DNA of 64,000 nt, from NCBI GenBank assembly GCA_022539475.1, contig VCMS01000250.1:82233-146232 (forward strand), read 5' to 3'. The position numbers and the translations under genes were made by a program. The notes beneath the pieces were generated by a model. It worked only from the letters and a program-made list of their open reading frames with translations. It did not search any database and was not told the DNA's origin. This document shows, piece by piece, positions 44,211 to 54,889 of this stretch (the first letter of the stretch is position 1; every line of letters starts with the position of its first letter). Source of the stretch: Gracilaria domingensis (Eukaryota; Rhodophyta; Florideophyceae; Gracilariales; Gracilariaceae).

Positions 44211-47082
44211 TGTAGACTTCGCTCTCCTTTCTATCCTGAGCCTGTCCTGGTCTGTTCCTCAGGTGCAGAAACTCCGTACCAGTCACAGTGACCATCATAG
44301 AAAACAACTTGTACCGCACTGGAGTTGCTCCGAGACAGCCACTTCCATACGTTAAGTGTCTTTCCTTCCGGTTCGTCAGATCCGTGTACACCAAAGTTCC
44401 ATAGAAATGACAGATAGTTTCCCCAGCCAATATCTTATGTTCCGTGAACACCCCCATACCAGCACGGGGATGTCGAATCTTAGAAGATGATATATGTAGG
44501 CGATAGCGATTGGCTTCAACAGTCAACAGCATATGCATATCCATAAGATTCAGAGCTCCTCGGTACTTCCCCTCCCAAAGATCTACAGTACGCTGTCCAC
44601 ACTTCTCGACAAAGTCCCAGTCCTTCCAGTATCTTCCTAGGAACTGCGTAATATGTCCAGGCATCACTTGGTACTGGGGGTAACCAAATGGAGCCTCCCA
44701 TTCAAGCCGACCTCGGTCCCGATGTGGAACCCGTTCATAGGTCGTTGAAGCCGCATCCACCACCTCCTGTTCAACCAGGATGTCATTCTTCCCCCCGCGA
44801 ATAACTTCGGCCATAAGAGTCGTTAGATGGTGCTTCGCATGGCTGAAACATGGCCTATGCTTCTCGCACCCCAAGAACTTCCTATGCTTTGTCAGCGATA
44901 GGCACGCCATACCCCTAGAAAAAGTTCCCGCGAACATGTCCATGACAAGATCACCCGGTCTTGTGAACCGACATATCAACTCCTTCATCAACTCCCTCGA
45001 CTTCTGCTCCGGCCTTATGTACTGCCCACCTGGTACTGAGCTACCTGGCTCATGTACCTTGCATGTCAACCACTCCCCGCCCTCGGTTTGGGCACCCGGT
45101 CAATTACATTCCTGTTAGCCGGGAAAGTGGAAGGAATGAAATTGTTCTCCTCAAATGGAGTAAGACTGGCTTCCTCCGATGGTCGCAATCCACGCTTCAC
45201 CCCATGAACGGCGTACTCCGTTACGGGCTGTATCCCAAACTTCCGTGGATTTCCTCCAACATTACTGCGATCCCGGATGAACACCAGTGGATTCGCATCC
45301 ACTTTAAAGGAAGGCATGAGTTCTGGTTTACCTTCGCTTCCAGCTTCATCTTTCGTACTCGCCGTTTCCGAAAGTATCCTGTGCCACACATGAAACTGTG
45401 CCATCGCACAGAATATAATGAAGTGCCCACCTGACCGAAGCGCGGAACTTATTATGTCAGCCGTACGGATCATGTCTTCCTCACTGAAGACATCGTGACC
45501 ACTATTCCGTTTGTTCCTCTTCCTTCGAGTGTTAAAGGGAGGGTCTGTTAGGACAAGCTGTGCCTCACCCCATAAAATCTCACTCTGATTCACAAACGTT
45601 TCGTGTGTGTGCCTCAGGTCCTTCATGTCACAGTTGTACGCTACAAAGTGTGACTTTCTCATCCCCTTCCACACCTTGTCCATATTCATTCGAAGGAGAC
45701 TGGATATCCCCTTCATGGGCGGCTCAATACCAGTCTTTTGGATGTTGTAACCAGCAACCCGAGATTCATGCTCCGCAAGATTCACCGGCTTCTCGAACTC
45801 GTCGCTATCGGAGCTCACGAGGTTCATATACTCTCGACGAGGTGGGGGTGGGGCAGACTTGGTCGAAGAAGGTTCGGCATTACCGGAAGTTTTAGGGGTT
45901 TTCGTCAGTTCAATATCAGGTTAGGCGTGAATGCCGACATGGAACCTGCCGCATGACGCATATCCTGTATCGGTTCCATAGCAACTCCAAAAACTTCTGA
46001 AATCGAGCAGGCAACTCACCGGAGTCAGAGCTAGATACGGTATCCATCCGTATCTCCGAAAACTCTATCCAGTTCCTCATCTGATCAACCCGTAAGCTAT
46101 AGAGGCTATCGTGGGTGCATATGGTTTCGAGGTCTGTCAAAAACTCCTTAGCCAGTATTCGCAGGTTTGTATCGCATTCATCACTCAAGGTCTCCACCGA
46201 TCCACTAGTACTGCTCTGTGGCACATCCTTTGTGTTGAATCGAGTACTCTGGCTCGGCGGGGCATAACGAGACTCCCGTGTCTCTAGCGCTGTATACTTC
46301 AACGTCTGCATACTCATGTAAATGTATGGTTTCACCATGTGCTAGACGTTCATGTATCCAAGATGAGCGACAGAAGAACTCCATGCCCATACGACCTCAC
46401 TGATAGCAAATCCCAGTCGATCACAGTTTTCTTTAGAGAAAGACGTAAAAGTGGGTATGTAACAGATGGTGCATGGTTCACTTTTCGTTTCTTTTTCGCT
46501 TGTTTCTTCTTCATCCTTTCATGTTTCGTTCTCTCCCATTATGTAGCCGACGTATGATAATATATAGCGACTTCAATGGGTTCACAGCTGTTTGTGGGAT
46601 AAACACTGTCGTCTTCAGAACCTTCTTTTCCTGGTCATGAAATAACCAACCAGGCATCGCACCGGTAGGTATATACCATATCCATAGAGAGAAGGAAAAA
46701 ATCGCGCAGTCTCTGGTCCTCATCCCCGTCCTTCTTGTCAAGAAGCTTCGTTACAAGATATCGCTGTTCCACAGGTTTGTTATTCACAACACTCTTTTCG
46801 CAGCTGTTGAACAACGTGTCGAGTTCTGCAGNTTTCTGCAGGTTCTTGAGTAGTCTCCTGCAAACATCTTCCTTGCCTCCGGAATATCCTTATAGTTCTC
46901 GGCGCAGAACTCTGATTAACCCTCTAAACCCCAACGTCCCGTGCGATCACGGCCTCCATCGCTGTTGTGCCAAAGCATCGCGAAGGAACCAAGAAAAAGT
47001 CTGGACATAATGCATGGAACGCCGGAGGCGGAGCACTCATGTCGATAGGATGTATCTCCTCTCCAACACCGGTGTAATCCAT
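44205..47082 (-). pseudogene. DNA methyltransferase-SET fusion (C copy, frameshifted)
   Basis: Same gene as 60338-63473. The N-terminal part is broken by several frameshifts between 47082 and 45900. The methyltransferase part is open from 45827 to 45066 with motif IV (TDPPF near 45537-45547), then a frameshift, then one continuous frame from 45069 through motif I (DMFAGTFSRG) into the SET N-terminal part (GMGVFTEHKILAGETICHFYG). That unbroken frame shows the two domains are one protein. The SET core and C-terminus are removed by the deletion that runs into CC1 at about 44205. An ambiguous base (n) is at 46832. Confidence 0.8.
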
Positions 47083-47394
47083 CGCTTCAGCGCAAACAAC
47101 GGGAGGCGAGCCTTTAAATGGCGACTTACGCTGGGCACCCCCGCTTTCGGCAGCTCCTCCCAGCGCAGTCTCGTCTGTGTCCGTGTCCGCTCGGTGCGAT
47201 AGCGTCGCGTGTCGGCCACGTCGCGATTCGGAGCTATTGCAACGGTCCCGTATTGTGCTAAAAGTCGCGGATCAAGTGGGTGTGAGGCGGTAGTTTTCTC
47301 TAGTTTGATATATGTGCACGGCGTGTGCAGCGAAATCACTGCCGGAAGTGCCAGGAGGAGTGTTTTGGGAGGTCTCCGGAAGGCGCCGGAATGT

Positions 47395-47620
47395 GGCCTA
47401 AACGTGCCCGCGGACGGGGGGGGGGGGGGGGTCGGTCGTGTTAGGGTAGGTACCCTAACACGACCGGACCCCCCGCCCGCGGGCATAAAATCGCACATTT
47501 TTCAAAAAATCGTCCAAAACGTGCCCGCGGGCGGGGGCGTCCAGTCGTGTTAGTGTAGGTACCCAACACGACCGACCCCCCCCCCCCCGCCCGCGGGCAC
47601 ATTTTGGACGAATTTTTGAC
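47395..47620. repeat. Palindrome pair 1 (C copy)
   Basis: Two units; the second is degraded (GTGTTAGTGTAGGTACCCAACAC without one base). Confidence 0.85.
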
Positions 47621-47673
47621 ACCCTCCGGAGACCTCCCAAAACACTCCTCCCGGCACTTCCTGTACCCACTGC

Positions 47674-47795
47674 GTCACCTCAGTGCACCATCCCGGAAAT
47701 TAGGGAGTGTCTGGAGGGTGGAGAAGACGGGATGGTCACCTCAGTGCACTATCCCGGAAATTAGGGAGTGTCTGGAGGGTGAAGATGACGGGATG
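47674..47795. repeat. Tandem duplication of about 61 bp
   Basis: Two adjacent copies differing at a few positions, both containing GGAAATTAGGGAGTG, between the two palindrome pairs. Confidence 0.85.
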
Positions 47796-47879
47796 GTGCA
47801 CTAAGGTGACGCAGTGGGTACAGGAAGTGCCGGGAGGAGTGTTTTGGGAGGTCTCCGGAGGGTGCCAGAATGTGGCCAG

Positions 47880-48095
47880 AACGTACCCGCGGGCGGGGGT
47901 GGGGGTCGGTCGTGTTAGGGTAGGTACCCTAACACGACCGACCCCCCCCCCCCCCCCCCCGCCGCGGGCACGTTTTGGGCGATTTTTTGAAAAATGTGCG
48001 ATTTTATGCCCGCGGGCGGGGGGGTCCGGTCGTGTTAGGGTACCTACCCTAACACGACCGACCCCCCCCCCCCCCCGCCCGCGGGCACGTTCTGG
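47880..48095. repeat. Palindrome pair 2 (C copy)
   Basis: Two units at about 47920 and 48035 with long C-tracts (up to about 20). Confidence 0.85.
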
Positions 48096-48216
48096 CCACT
48101 TTCCGGCGCCTTCCCGGGACCTCCCAAAACACGCCGCCCCGCAGTGATTTCGCTACACCCGGCTGCCGGTACGTTGGCGCCGCTGTCCACGTGTATTTTG
48201 CGGGAGTAGGCTGTAC

Positions 48217-48483
48217 ATGGAAATGAATGAGTGTACTCTTGACTACTATGCAAAGCATTTGAAGAGCATGATTAGAGAACGCGACCATTGCTCGCGTGAG
48301 TCATCATTGCGCGAACTCCACGACTCTAAAGCGTACAATCAGTGTGCGAGCGGCCACGGACAGGACACGGACGAGACTGGCAGTGCGCTGGGAGGAGCTG
48401 CCGAAAGCGGGGGTGCCCAGCGTAAGTCGCCATTTAAAGGCTCGCATCCGTTCTTGTATCGTCCAGAGCGAGCGTATTGTTGA
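48217..48483 (+). other. Conserved small open frame upstream of the ParB-like gene (C copy)
   Basis: 88 codons starting MEMNECTLDYYAKHLK, matching the one at 30105. It overlaps the leader with its GTAAGT. Coding status uncertain. Confidence 0.35.
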
Positions 48484-48514
48484 TATACACCTTTCACTGC
48501 AATAGCTGTTCAAC

Positions 48515-51130
48515 ATGAAGCCAACTCGTGTTCGAAAGCTTACCCAAAGCGTGACTCCTCGCACTCGGCGGAGCACTCGATTATTGCAAGGTGGAATGCG
48601 GGTTTCTCTGCAGATGGATATTGAGGATGAAGGAAAGGTGATAGTCGGGAAAGCGTTGTTGCATGGAATTGGAAGTGTTCTACGCCGCGAGTTGCACGGG
48701 AAGCAATTGGAGCCAGGTCTTGTGGTGGTTCATAATATTCTCATCAGTCGAAGCGGTCAGACTTTCTACCCTTACCGGGCGGAGGGCCTGGATCTTCCCC
48801 AATATATCCAAGATCTCCGGACGGCCGCTCCTTGGGATGAGAAAATGATGGAACCGGTGGCAACCAGCATTCCGGCGTCCAAGCGAGGAACGGTGAGCGC
48901 TACGAGTGAGGTGATGACGCCGACAAGCCGCACGGAGCCAATTCGAAGTTCATCAACACCGAGAGGTAGCGCATCAGTAGCACCTCCGCGGGCAGGTCCG
49001 TCGTCTGTTACGAAGCGGTCTATGGAGACGAGAGCATCCCCAGCTACGAAGCGGACAGGTCAAAAAAAGTCTACCTCCGCTACGAAGCCCACTGCGTCGA
49101 AAAGGGCTTCTCCTGCGATGAATCAGACCGTCGACACAAGGGGATCTTCTGCGTCGAAACAGACGGTTCAGCAGGGGACGGCTGTGCAAGAGGAGGAAGA
49201 TGAGATCATGAAAGGTCCCCTTCCAGACGCGGATGCGCAATCCGCACAAGGAGCTGGTCTATCTGTACCCGAAACTGCACCAGAAACTGCGGAGCAGCAG
49301 GACGATGACGTTGTGCTTCTGTCCGCAAGAATGGCACGTTCAAGTGTTTCTGGCGAGCGGTCTGGAACACAAGGGACACCTACTCGGAGCAAGACGTACA
49401 GACGAATTCGTCAGAAGGTACCAAAGGTGAACCTCAATCACTACCGGATGGTTGCTGTTACTGTTGACATCACTCTGGTGGACACTCCGCCCAATTTACT
49501 CCGTGGAGTAAGTAAACGCCACGTTGAAGCCCTTGTGAAGAGTATGGAGAAGCGGGGGATATTGCAGTCGATGGGTTCTCCAGTGGTGGCCTTACAAGAT
49601 GCTACTACGGGAGATAGGGATACTGACAAGGGACGCCTAACGAAGAAGTGCTTCATTGTAGATGGTTTGCATCGTCTGAAAGCTATACAATATTTGGCAG
49701 CGACTGGTGCACCGAAGTGGAAGCGATTAGCCAAGTTTTGGCGTTGCAATCTGCTGATACGAAGAGATGGGAGGCCCATTGGAATGAAGGAATTGTTATG
49801 TGTTGCTTCGTACCTCAATGAGTCGACGAGTACCATGCGAAGGATGATGTTTGCAGACAAGATACACTCTATAGTTAGTGTGGTCGCCATTCTAATTGAA
49901 GATGTTGAGGGGGTGACGCCGGCAGACGTAGATCCTGCAGAAGTGACAGAAGTGTTGAAGGAGAGCCAACTGATTGGGACTGTGCAAGAGCGTCAGTATC
50001 TGAGATATGCCAATGTCGCCCTGCAAATCATGTCTCGTGAGGGAATGCTGGCCCATTTTGAGGATATATGTGAGACTGTGAGTGACATAGGTCTCACTTA
50101 TCTCTCCCATACTCCGTTATATGTTTTGGATGCCGAGGAGTTTTCCTTCATTCTTGATTGTCTTCGGATCTTTCTATTGAAGGGCAAGTCGACGAAGACA
50201 AAGCAATGGAAAAGATTTGAGCAGGTTCGAGGTTTCTTTTATGATAGAGCAGTGTCTCTGTTCCGCGCGGCTCGAGCAGTGAGGAATGAACTGAACGAGG
50301 AAGAGTCCATGGAAGTGTTCCTGAAACGCGAAGTCAGTCTTTCTGCTCCATCGAATGAAGATGACGTTGAAGACCCAGACAACAACGCAGCTGTGTATCA
50401 GTTCCTTTTGGGACAAGTTGTGAACTTCAACACATTGCCGCGTGTTCGGAGCAGGACGAACTCAATTAGAACTGCCACGACTTCCGTTCAGAATCGATTG
50501 CGGACGATGCTCAAGGTAATTCCGCCCCCCGCACCAGTGAAGCAGTCCGTGACGAAGAGGAGGACTCCCGCTGCTGCTGCTGCAACATCTGCCAGTGAAG
50601 AAGGGGAGCCGCGAAGAAGTGCACGAGAACGGGCGCAGGTGAGTTATAGGGAAATTGAGCACGGCCGAAATCGAGGTGCCATAGAAGTTCTGGATAGCTC
50701 TGAAGAAGAACAGCGGGCTCCGCCGAGGAAGAAACAGAGAAAGACTTTCACACAACAGATGAGATCTACTCTGAACAGCATGACACCGGATGACCTGATG
50801 TCTCAAGTAAATGAACATGTGCTGAGAGGAAGGTCGATGAAGGTTCAGTTCGTGGCATTGGGAGAGGGAGCGAATGCAGAGAACGCAGGCATTTCTGCAT
50901 TTGTGGATGACGAAGAGCTTCTTCCTGTGACGGTTCCACGGGTTGTCACCCTCGAGAAAGATGCTGCGCCAGACGATCAGCAAGAGATAGGTGGGGGGTC
51001 ATTTGATCACGAGTTACCTACAGCTCTTCCGGAATCTGAGGAGCACGGACTTGTTCGAGGAGACCCATATGATGGCCCACCGAACCCATCATGGTGCGGG
51101 TATGTCAGGCTGAGACCGCAGGAATGGTAA
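48515..51130 (+). CDS. ParB-like domain protein (C copy, motif intact)
   Basis: 871 residues starting MKPTRVRKLTQ. Residues 1-100 are basic then mixed; 100-270 are a low-complexity Ser/Thr/Ala/Lys linker with repeats around TKRTGQ and SATKPTASKR; about 275-420 form a ParB/sulfiredoxin-like N-terminal domain: NLNHYRMVAV, VSKRHVEALVKSM, GSPVVALQDA and the signature FIVDGLHRLKA (380-390), the counterpart of the GERR box of ParB that contacts nucleotide. The C-terminal part is helical then charged (PRKKQRKTFTQQMRS). In bacteria such domains bind centromere-like palindromes and hydrolyse CTP, or act as nucleases; which applies here is unknown. The gene begins right beside the palindrome array. The TAA stop is private to this copy: copy A has CAA, and the frame continues into the oxygenase. 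Confidence 0.7.
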   Translation: MKPTRVRKLTQSVTPRTRRSTRLLQGGMRVSLQMDIEDEGKVIVGKALLHGIGSVLRRELHGKQLEPGLVVVHNILISRSGQTFYPYRAEGLDLPQYIQDLRTAAPWDEKMMEPVATSIPASKRGTVSATSEVMTPTSRTEPIRSSSTPRGSASVAPPRAGPSSVTKRSMETRASPATKRTGQKKSTSATKPTASKRASPAMNQTVDTRGSSASKQTVQQGTAVQEEEDEIMKGPLPDADAQSAQGAGLSVPETAPETAEQQDDDVVLLSARMARSSVSGERSGTQGTPTRSKTYRRIRQKVPKVNLNHYRMVAVTVDITLVDTPPNLLRGVSKRHVEALVKSMEKRGILQSMGSPVVALQDATTGDRDTDKGRLTKKCFIVDGLHRLKAIQYLAATGAPKWKRLAKFWRCNLLIRRDGRPIGMKELLCVASYLNESTSTMRRMMFADKIHSIVSVVAILIEDVEGVTPADVDPAEVTEVLKESQLIGTVQERQYLRYANVALQIMSREGMLAHFEDICETVSDIGLTYLSHTPLYVLDAEEFSFILDCLRIFLLKGKSTKTKQWKRFEQVRGFFYDRAVSLFRAARAVRNELNEEESMEVFLKREVSLSAPSNEDDVEDPDNNAAVYQFLLGQVVNFNTLPRVRSRTNSIRTATTSVQNRLRTMLKVIPPPAPVKQSVTKRRTPAAAAATSASEEGEPRRSARERAQVSYREIEHGRNRGAIEVLDSSEEEQRAPPRKKQRKTFTQQMRSTLNSMTPDDLMSQVNEHVLRGRSMKVQFVALGEGANAENAGISAFVDDEELLPVTVPRVVTLEKDAAPDDQQEIGGGSFDHELPTALPESEEHGLVRGDPYDGPPNPSWCGYVRLRPQEW

Positions 51131-52473
51131 GGGAAGAACGTAATTGAGCACAAGGACCCCTGGCTCAGAGTCATTCACTTGCCGAAGGGACATAGGTCGG
51201 AGCTGCTAAGTGTCTCGAATCTCAGAGATGTACACCATCTAGTCTTTGGGCACGCTGCAAGGGCTGAACATCGCCTACGGGCGGAGACATTTGGTATGCA
51301 GTATCCTCGTACTCGACCGACAGGTATGGATGATGAAGAGGTGCTGTGGGTTGCTGCGAAGGAGCATGACGAATTTGGGCAAATGTTCTCCGCCCGAATG
51401 CAAGCTGAGCTAAGGCAGAATGGATATTGCGTGCTTGATGGCTTTGCGACGGATAATGGTGTCCCTAAATGGGAGGAGTTGGAAGAAGTTCGGGAGTTCG
51501 GAGATGTGTCGGGGAAGTTGGTGGACTTCTTCGAGAATGAGTATGGAGCGATGCCGGATATACGGAAAGGGGAGGAACAGAACTTGTTTGTTCAAATAAT
51601 CAACGATGATGAAGGATGGAAGGACGGGAGCGATGGACCATTTGAGGGGAGAGTGATGTCGACACGTTGGGGTACGGTGGAGAAGCCGGAGGATAATGAG
51701 GAGCTCAGGTGGGTTGTAAGGTCGCGTGCTTTACTTGATGTTCGAATGGGTACAATTGCTGCGGCTTTGGGACTATGGGACAATGAAAGGGAAGCTGTGA
51801 AGATGTACACTCCGAAAACTGGTGGTCGATTTCTTGGGACGACGAGAAAGTGCAAGCGCCAGACGCTGCACACCGACTTCAGTGGTCTGGTTACGAAGAA
51901 ACAATGAGTACTGGTAACCCCGGATACTTTGTAATGGCCTCTGGGAAAGAGGGCTTTCCTCTCTGGGTGAGCGCTGGAAGCCATCAACTGGTGGGGATGA
52001 ACAACCAGCAGTTGCGAGTGATGTCGGAGGTGTATCCAGCGAAGAAGATAATCATCCCACCGTACTCTGTATTCGTGGGCCGTGGTGATGTGACACATTC
52101 TGGAGCAAGTGGGAAGGACAACGTGGATAGGCCCGAGTCTATGGATTTGCTGGTTGGATACCACATGTACATGGTACCAGAGGGCTACGCACTACCTGAT
52201 GCTGTTCATCGGGTGGGGGATTTCGGACCCACGTTTGTCAATGGTGACGAGGAGGAGGAGGCGGAGGATGAACTGTTGTCCGATAAGGATGGTGGGGCGG
52301 TTGACATGGACGAAGACCAAGTGGTCCTGGAGATTGGTGTGGAAGCGGACGCCGGTAGAAGCGAAGTGCTCGAGAGTAGTAGTGATGACGAATTGCCAAT
52401 AAGAGGCTGCGAGCGCCTCGAAATGGATGAGAATGAGATGATTAGTAAATTATGTGTGTCTTGCGAGTATTAA
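51131..52473 (+). pseudogene. 2OG-Fe(II) oxygenase-like region (C copy, frameshifted)
   Basis: In the same frame as the ParB-like gene until about 51900, where one base is missing relative to copy A, close to the HTDFS motif; reading resumes in another frame to 52473. The distal VTHSGA keeps its His, but the Arg of VRYHMY is Gly (VGYHMY), removing the likely 2-oxoglutarate ligand. Thus two separate lesions. Confidence 0.7.
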
Positions 52474-52694
52474 GAGTAGTATACTATTACAAGTCTATAC
52501 ATATGAACATAGAAAAGGTGCGGCAGGCTGGTAATTAAACAAATGTCAAACGTCTTTGGTCCAGTTGCGTCTAATTGCAACATGCCAAATGCTCGGTATC
52601 GTTAACATCATTGGTGGCACCAGTCAATTCGCAATTGAACATGTAGCGTCCTACCACTTCTGAAACTGCACTTAAGGTTGCTTTGAAGAGAAGT

Positions 52695-53606
52695 ATGAAG
52701 ATGAGAAGTCTATGCAGTTCCTGTCTATGCGGTACTTGTGGCAGTATGGTGACTGTATCAGAAAAAATGGCAGAGGAACAGAGAGACTTGGCGGAAATTT
52801 CACCCAATAACTTGTCTAAGTTCATATATGCCAATGGTTACGGTATATTAAGTTCCGTTGATGGAACGTTGAGAAGAGAAGGAGAGTCAATTCCAGAAGA
52901 AGTTGTGAAGCGTATGAAGTTCATTGACGAACGTGTTGGTTTCGGACTTGTCACAGGGGGTGATGTGGGCGACGTGGAGGGGAAAATGGAAGGACTCGGA
53001 GACTATAAGTTTGGTGTCTCGGCGAATCATGGAGCTTTCCTGCGTTTCTCTGACGAGAGGGAAATTAAGGGTGCATTCAATGATCACACCCTTGACCACA
53101 CTGTTGACGGACTACTGTTCCTGGCAAGGGATTTGAATAGGAGGCATGGTATTGTGAATGATGATGACAAGGGGTTCGTGGAGACCAGAAGTGATAGTGG
53201 CCTTCCCAATTTCGTGTACAACAAACTGTGGCAGTGGAGAGAAGAAGTGGGTTCTGCTATTGGGGACCTATTGCAGAAGGTGGATGCGTTTGTTATCTAT
53301 CCCGGCGATAATAGTTGCGAAATTGTGGACAAGCGATACACAAAAGAAAGCGGAGGAGAAAATTTCGTGGATAATGAACCGAGATTTATTGATACGGATG
53401 ACGTCGTGACGTTCGGAAGTGCTTTGAGCGACGGGCCTTTGCATGAGGTAGGCGTGTACGACGTTCACGTCAAAGAAGATTGTATCCCGCGTGGAGTACA
53501 CAACCTGTTCGAAAGCGTGGAGGATGTACATTCGACAATTATGTTGGTGGCTCTGTTGTACGGCTACGAGGAAAAGCAGCACGATAAAAACCACCATGAA
53601 TCATAA
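52695..53606 (+). CDS. HAD-A, HAD-fold protein lacking the nucleophile (C copy)
   Basis: Starts MKMRSLCSSCLCGTC; an in-frame Met lies 12 bp upstream. SSVDGTL again shows Ser at the nucleophile position. The frame is open for 303 codons to 53606. About 220 bp upstream separate it from the oxygenase stop, containing the same promoter-proximal sequence as in B and A. Confidence 0.7.
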   Translation: MKMRSLCSSCLCGTCGSMVTVSEKMAEEQRDLAEISPNNLSKFIYANGYGILSSVDGTLRREGESIPEEVVKRMKFIDERVGFGLVTGGDVGDVEGKMEGLGDYKFGVSANHGAFLRFSDEREIKGAFNDHTLDHTVDGLLFLARDLNRRHGIVNDDDKGFVETRSDSGLPNFVYNKLWQWREEVGSAIGDLLQKVDAFVIYPGDNSCEIVDKRYTKESGGENFVDNEPRFIDTDDVVTFGSALSDGPLHEVGVYDVHVKEDCIPRGVHNLFESVEDVHSTIMLVALLYGYEEKQHDKNHHES

Positions 53607-53658
53607 AAGGGTATTGAGATATATACGACACTTTTATTACTGAGATCTCATATCATAG

Positions 53659-54117
53659 CTAAGTATTACAGGCATCGTAGCACTTGAAACAAATTCCAAG
53701 AGCATTTCTAAACCATTGACACTTCGGAGCTGCGTTTCTTGAGGGGACACCAACGTATAGGACAACTTTTGAACATTTGTCCACACCGAGCTTCGAAACC
53801 AATGGTATGATGTCTCCATTCTGGAAGAAAACGAGATTCTCTCTGAGCGAATAAGAGCAAGCCTGAATTACGGTCTCCAGGGTGTTCGTTCTTCCACAAA
53901 CTAGTATCGGTACATCAGAAAGATGAGAGGTAGCAGCCATGCTGCAGAATTCGTGTGCGGAAATGACCGTATCTTCTTCGTTCGCCAGCATGGTACCTAT
54001 ACGTCCCCTTCCAACAATAACGGCCCGAGTCTTTCGGGTGGGAGATGAGGCCTGAGGGACGTCAGAGTATCTGGGACTCGGAGGCGGAGCCGGAGGCATG
54101 TCGGACTCGGAGTTCAT
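53659..54117 (-). pseudogene. KPR N-terminus joined to the HAD-B C-terminus
   Basis: From the Met at 54117 the first 130 or so codons are KPR-like (GRGRIGTMLA, FFQNGDIIPL). At about 53727 the frame runs into the last 22 codons of HAD-B (CQWFRNALGICFKC) and its stop. A deletion therefore removed the KPR C-terminal half, the intergenic region and most of HAD-B. The in-frame fusion is fortuitous. Confidence 0.9.
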
Positions 54118-54514
54118 TGCAAGTGTTCGATTGTTTTTGTGTGACGATAAAAATGGAAGATGGGGCGGAGAACTGCTGGGGTAAAGAGTGATACTTAAGT
54201 ACAAACGGTTGGGAAGCGCAGAACGGGAACATGGTTCACTTTGTGAAAGTGAGCGAAATGTATGATATGTGATTGTACTGAATGAATGATAGGGCTTGTA
54301 TGAGACGACAAGCCACAAAGTGTGATGACGTTTTATGAAAAGTAGGTGGAAGAGTAGAAAGTGTACAATGAATGAAACTGATTTCGAACCTGAGTTGTAA
54401 AGTAGTTGTAAAGTACGAGTTACGGGGAGCTTGAATACAGAATGAAAGGAACCATTTTGGCTTCATAAATGACGTGAACGGGTTTTATAGCTTCACTCGG
54501 ATTGCCATAATTAA

Positions 54515-54835
54515 AAGGATGGAGTTGGGTTGCGCCCGAATACGTCTATAAAGGTCGTCGAAGCACTTATGAAGGAAGGAGTTGTAGACATGTTATTGTT
54601 GATGACGGTGGAGCCAGGGTTTGGAGGACAGGCGTTTATGGAGGGTGTTCTTGATAAGGTGCGCCATGCAAGGGAGTTGTACCCAAGAATAGGGATACAG
54701 GTGGATGGGGGTATTGGACTGAGTACTGTGAAAGGAGTAGTGAAGGCCGGTGCAAACATTTCAGTTGCAGGATCTGCCATCTTTGGCTCGAGTAACCCAG
54801 CTCATGTCATAGCTGGTTTTCGAAAGGTTGGTTAG
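54515..54835 (+). pseudogene. Ribulose-phosphate 3-epimerase, C-terminal half only (C copy)
   Basis: Same fragment and same 5' deletion junction as copy B (35708-36028), so the deletion predates the separation of B and C. VEPGFGGQ, VDGGIG and VAGSAIFG are present. Confidence 0.9.
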
Positions 54836-54889
54836 AGATAGTAGCATAAATTTATTGTTTATTACATTGTTACCTTTACGTGTTATCAC

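Larger units (their letters stand above)
47083..48514. promoter_or_regulatory. Divergent control region (C copy)
   Basis: Methyltransferase gene leaves to the left, ParB-like gene to the right. The 80-bp leader with ATTTAAA and GTAAGT occurs at both edges in inverted orientation (about 47108-47180 and 48372-48447). Palindrome pairs lie at about 47430-47590 and 47890-48085. Confidence 0.65.

Noticed and set aside
48421-48504. An intron joining the small upstream frame to the ParB-like gene
   Set aside because: Splicing GTAAGT to either plausible AG acceptor leaves the upstream frame out of phase with the ParB-like start or runs into a stop.
53659-54318. A short fused protein of KPR N-terminus and HAD-B tail as a new gene
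   Set aside because: It arises from a single deletion in copy C, loses the active sites of both parents and has no second copy.
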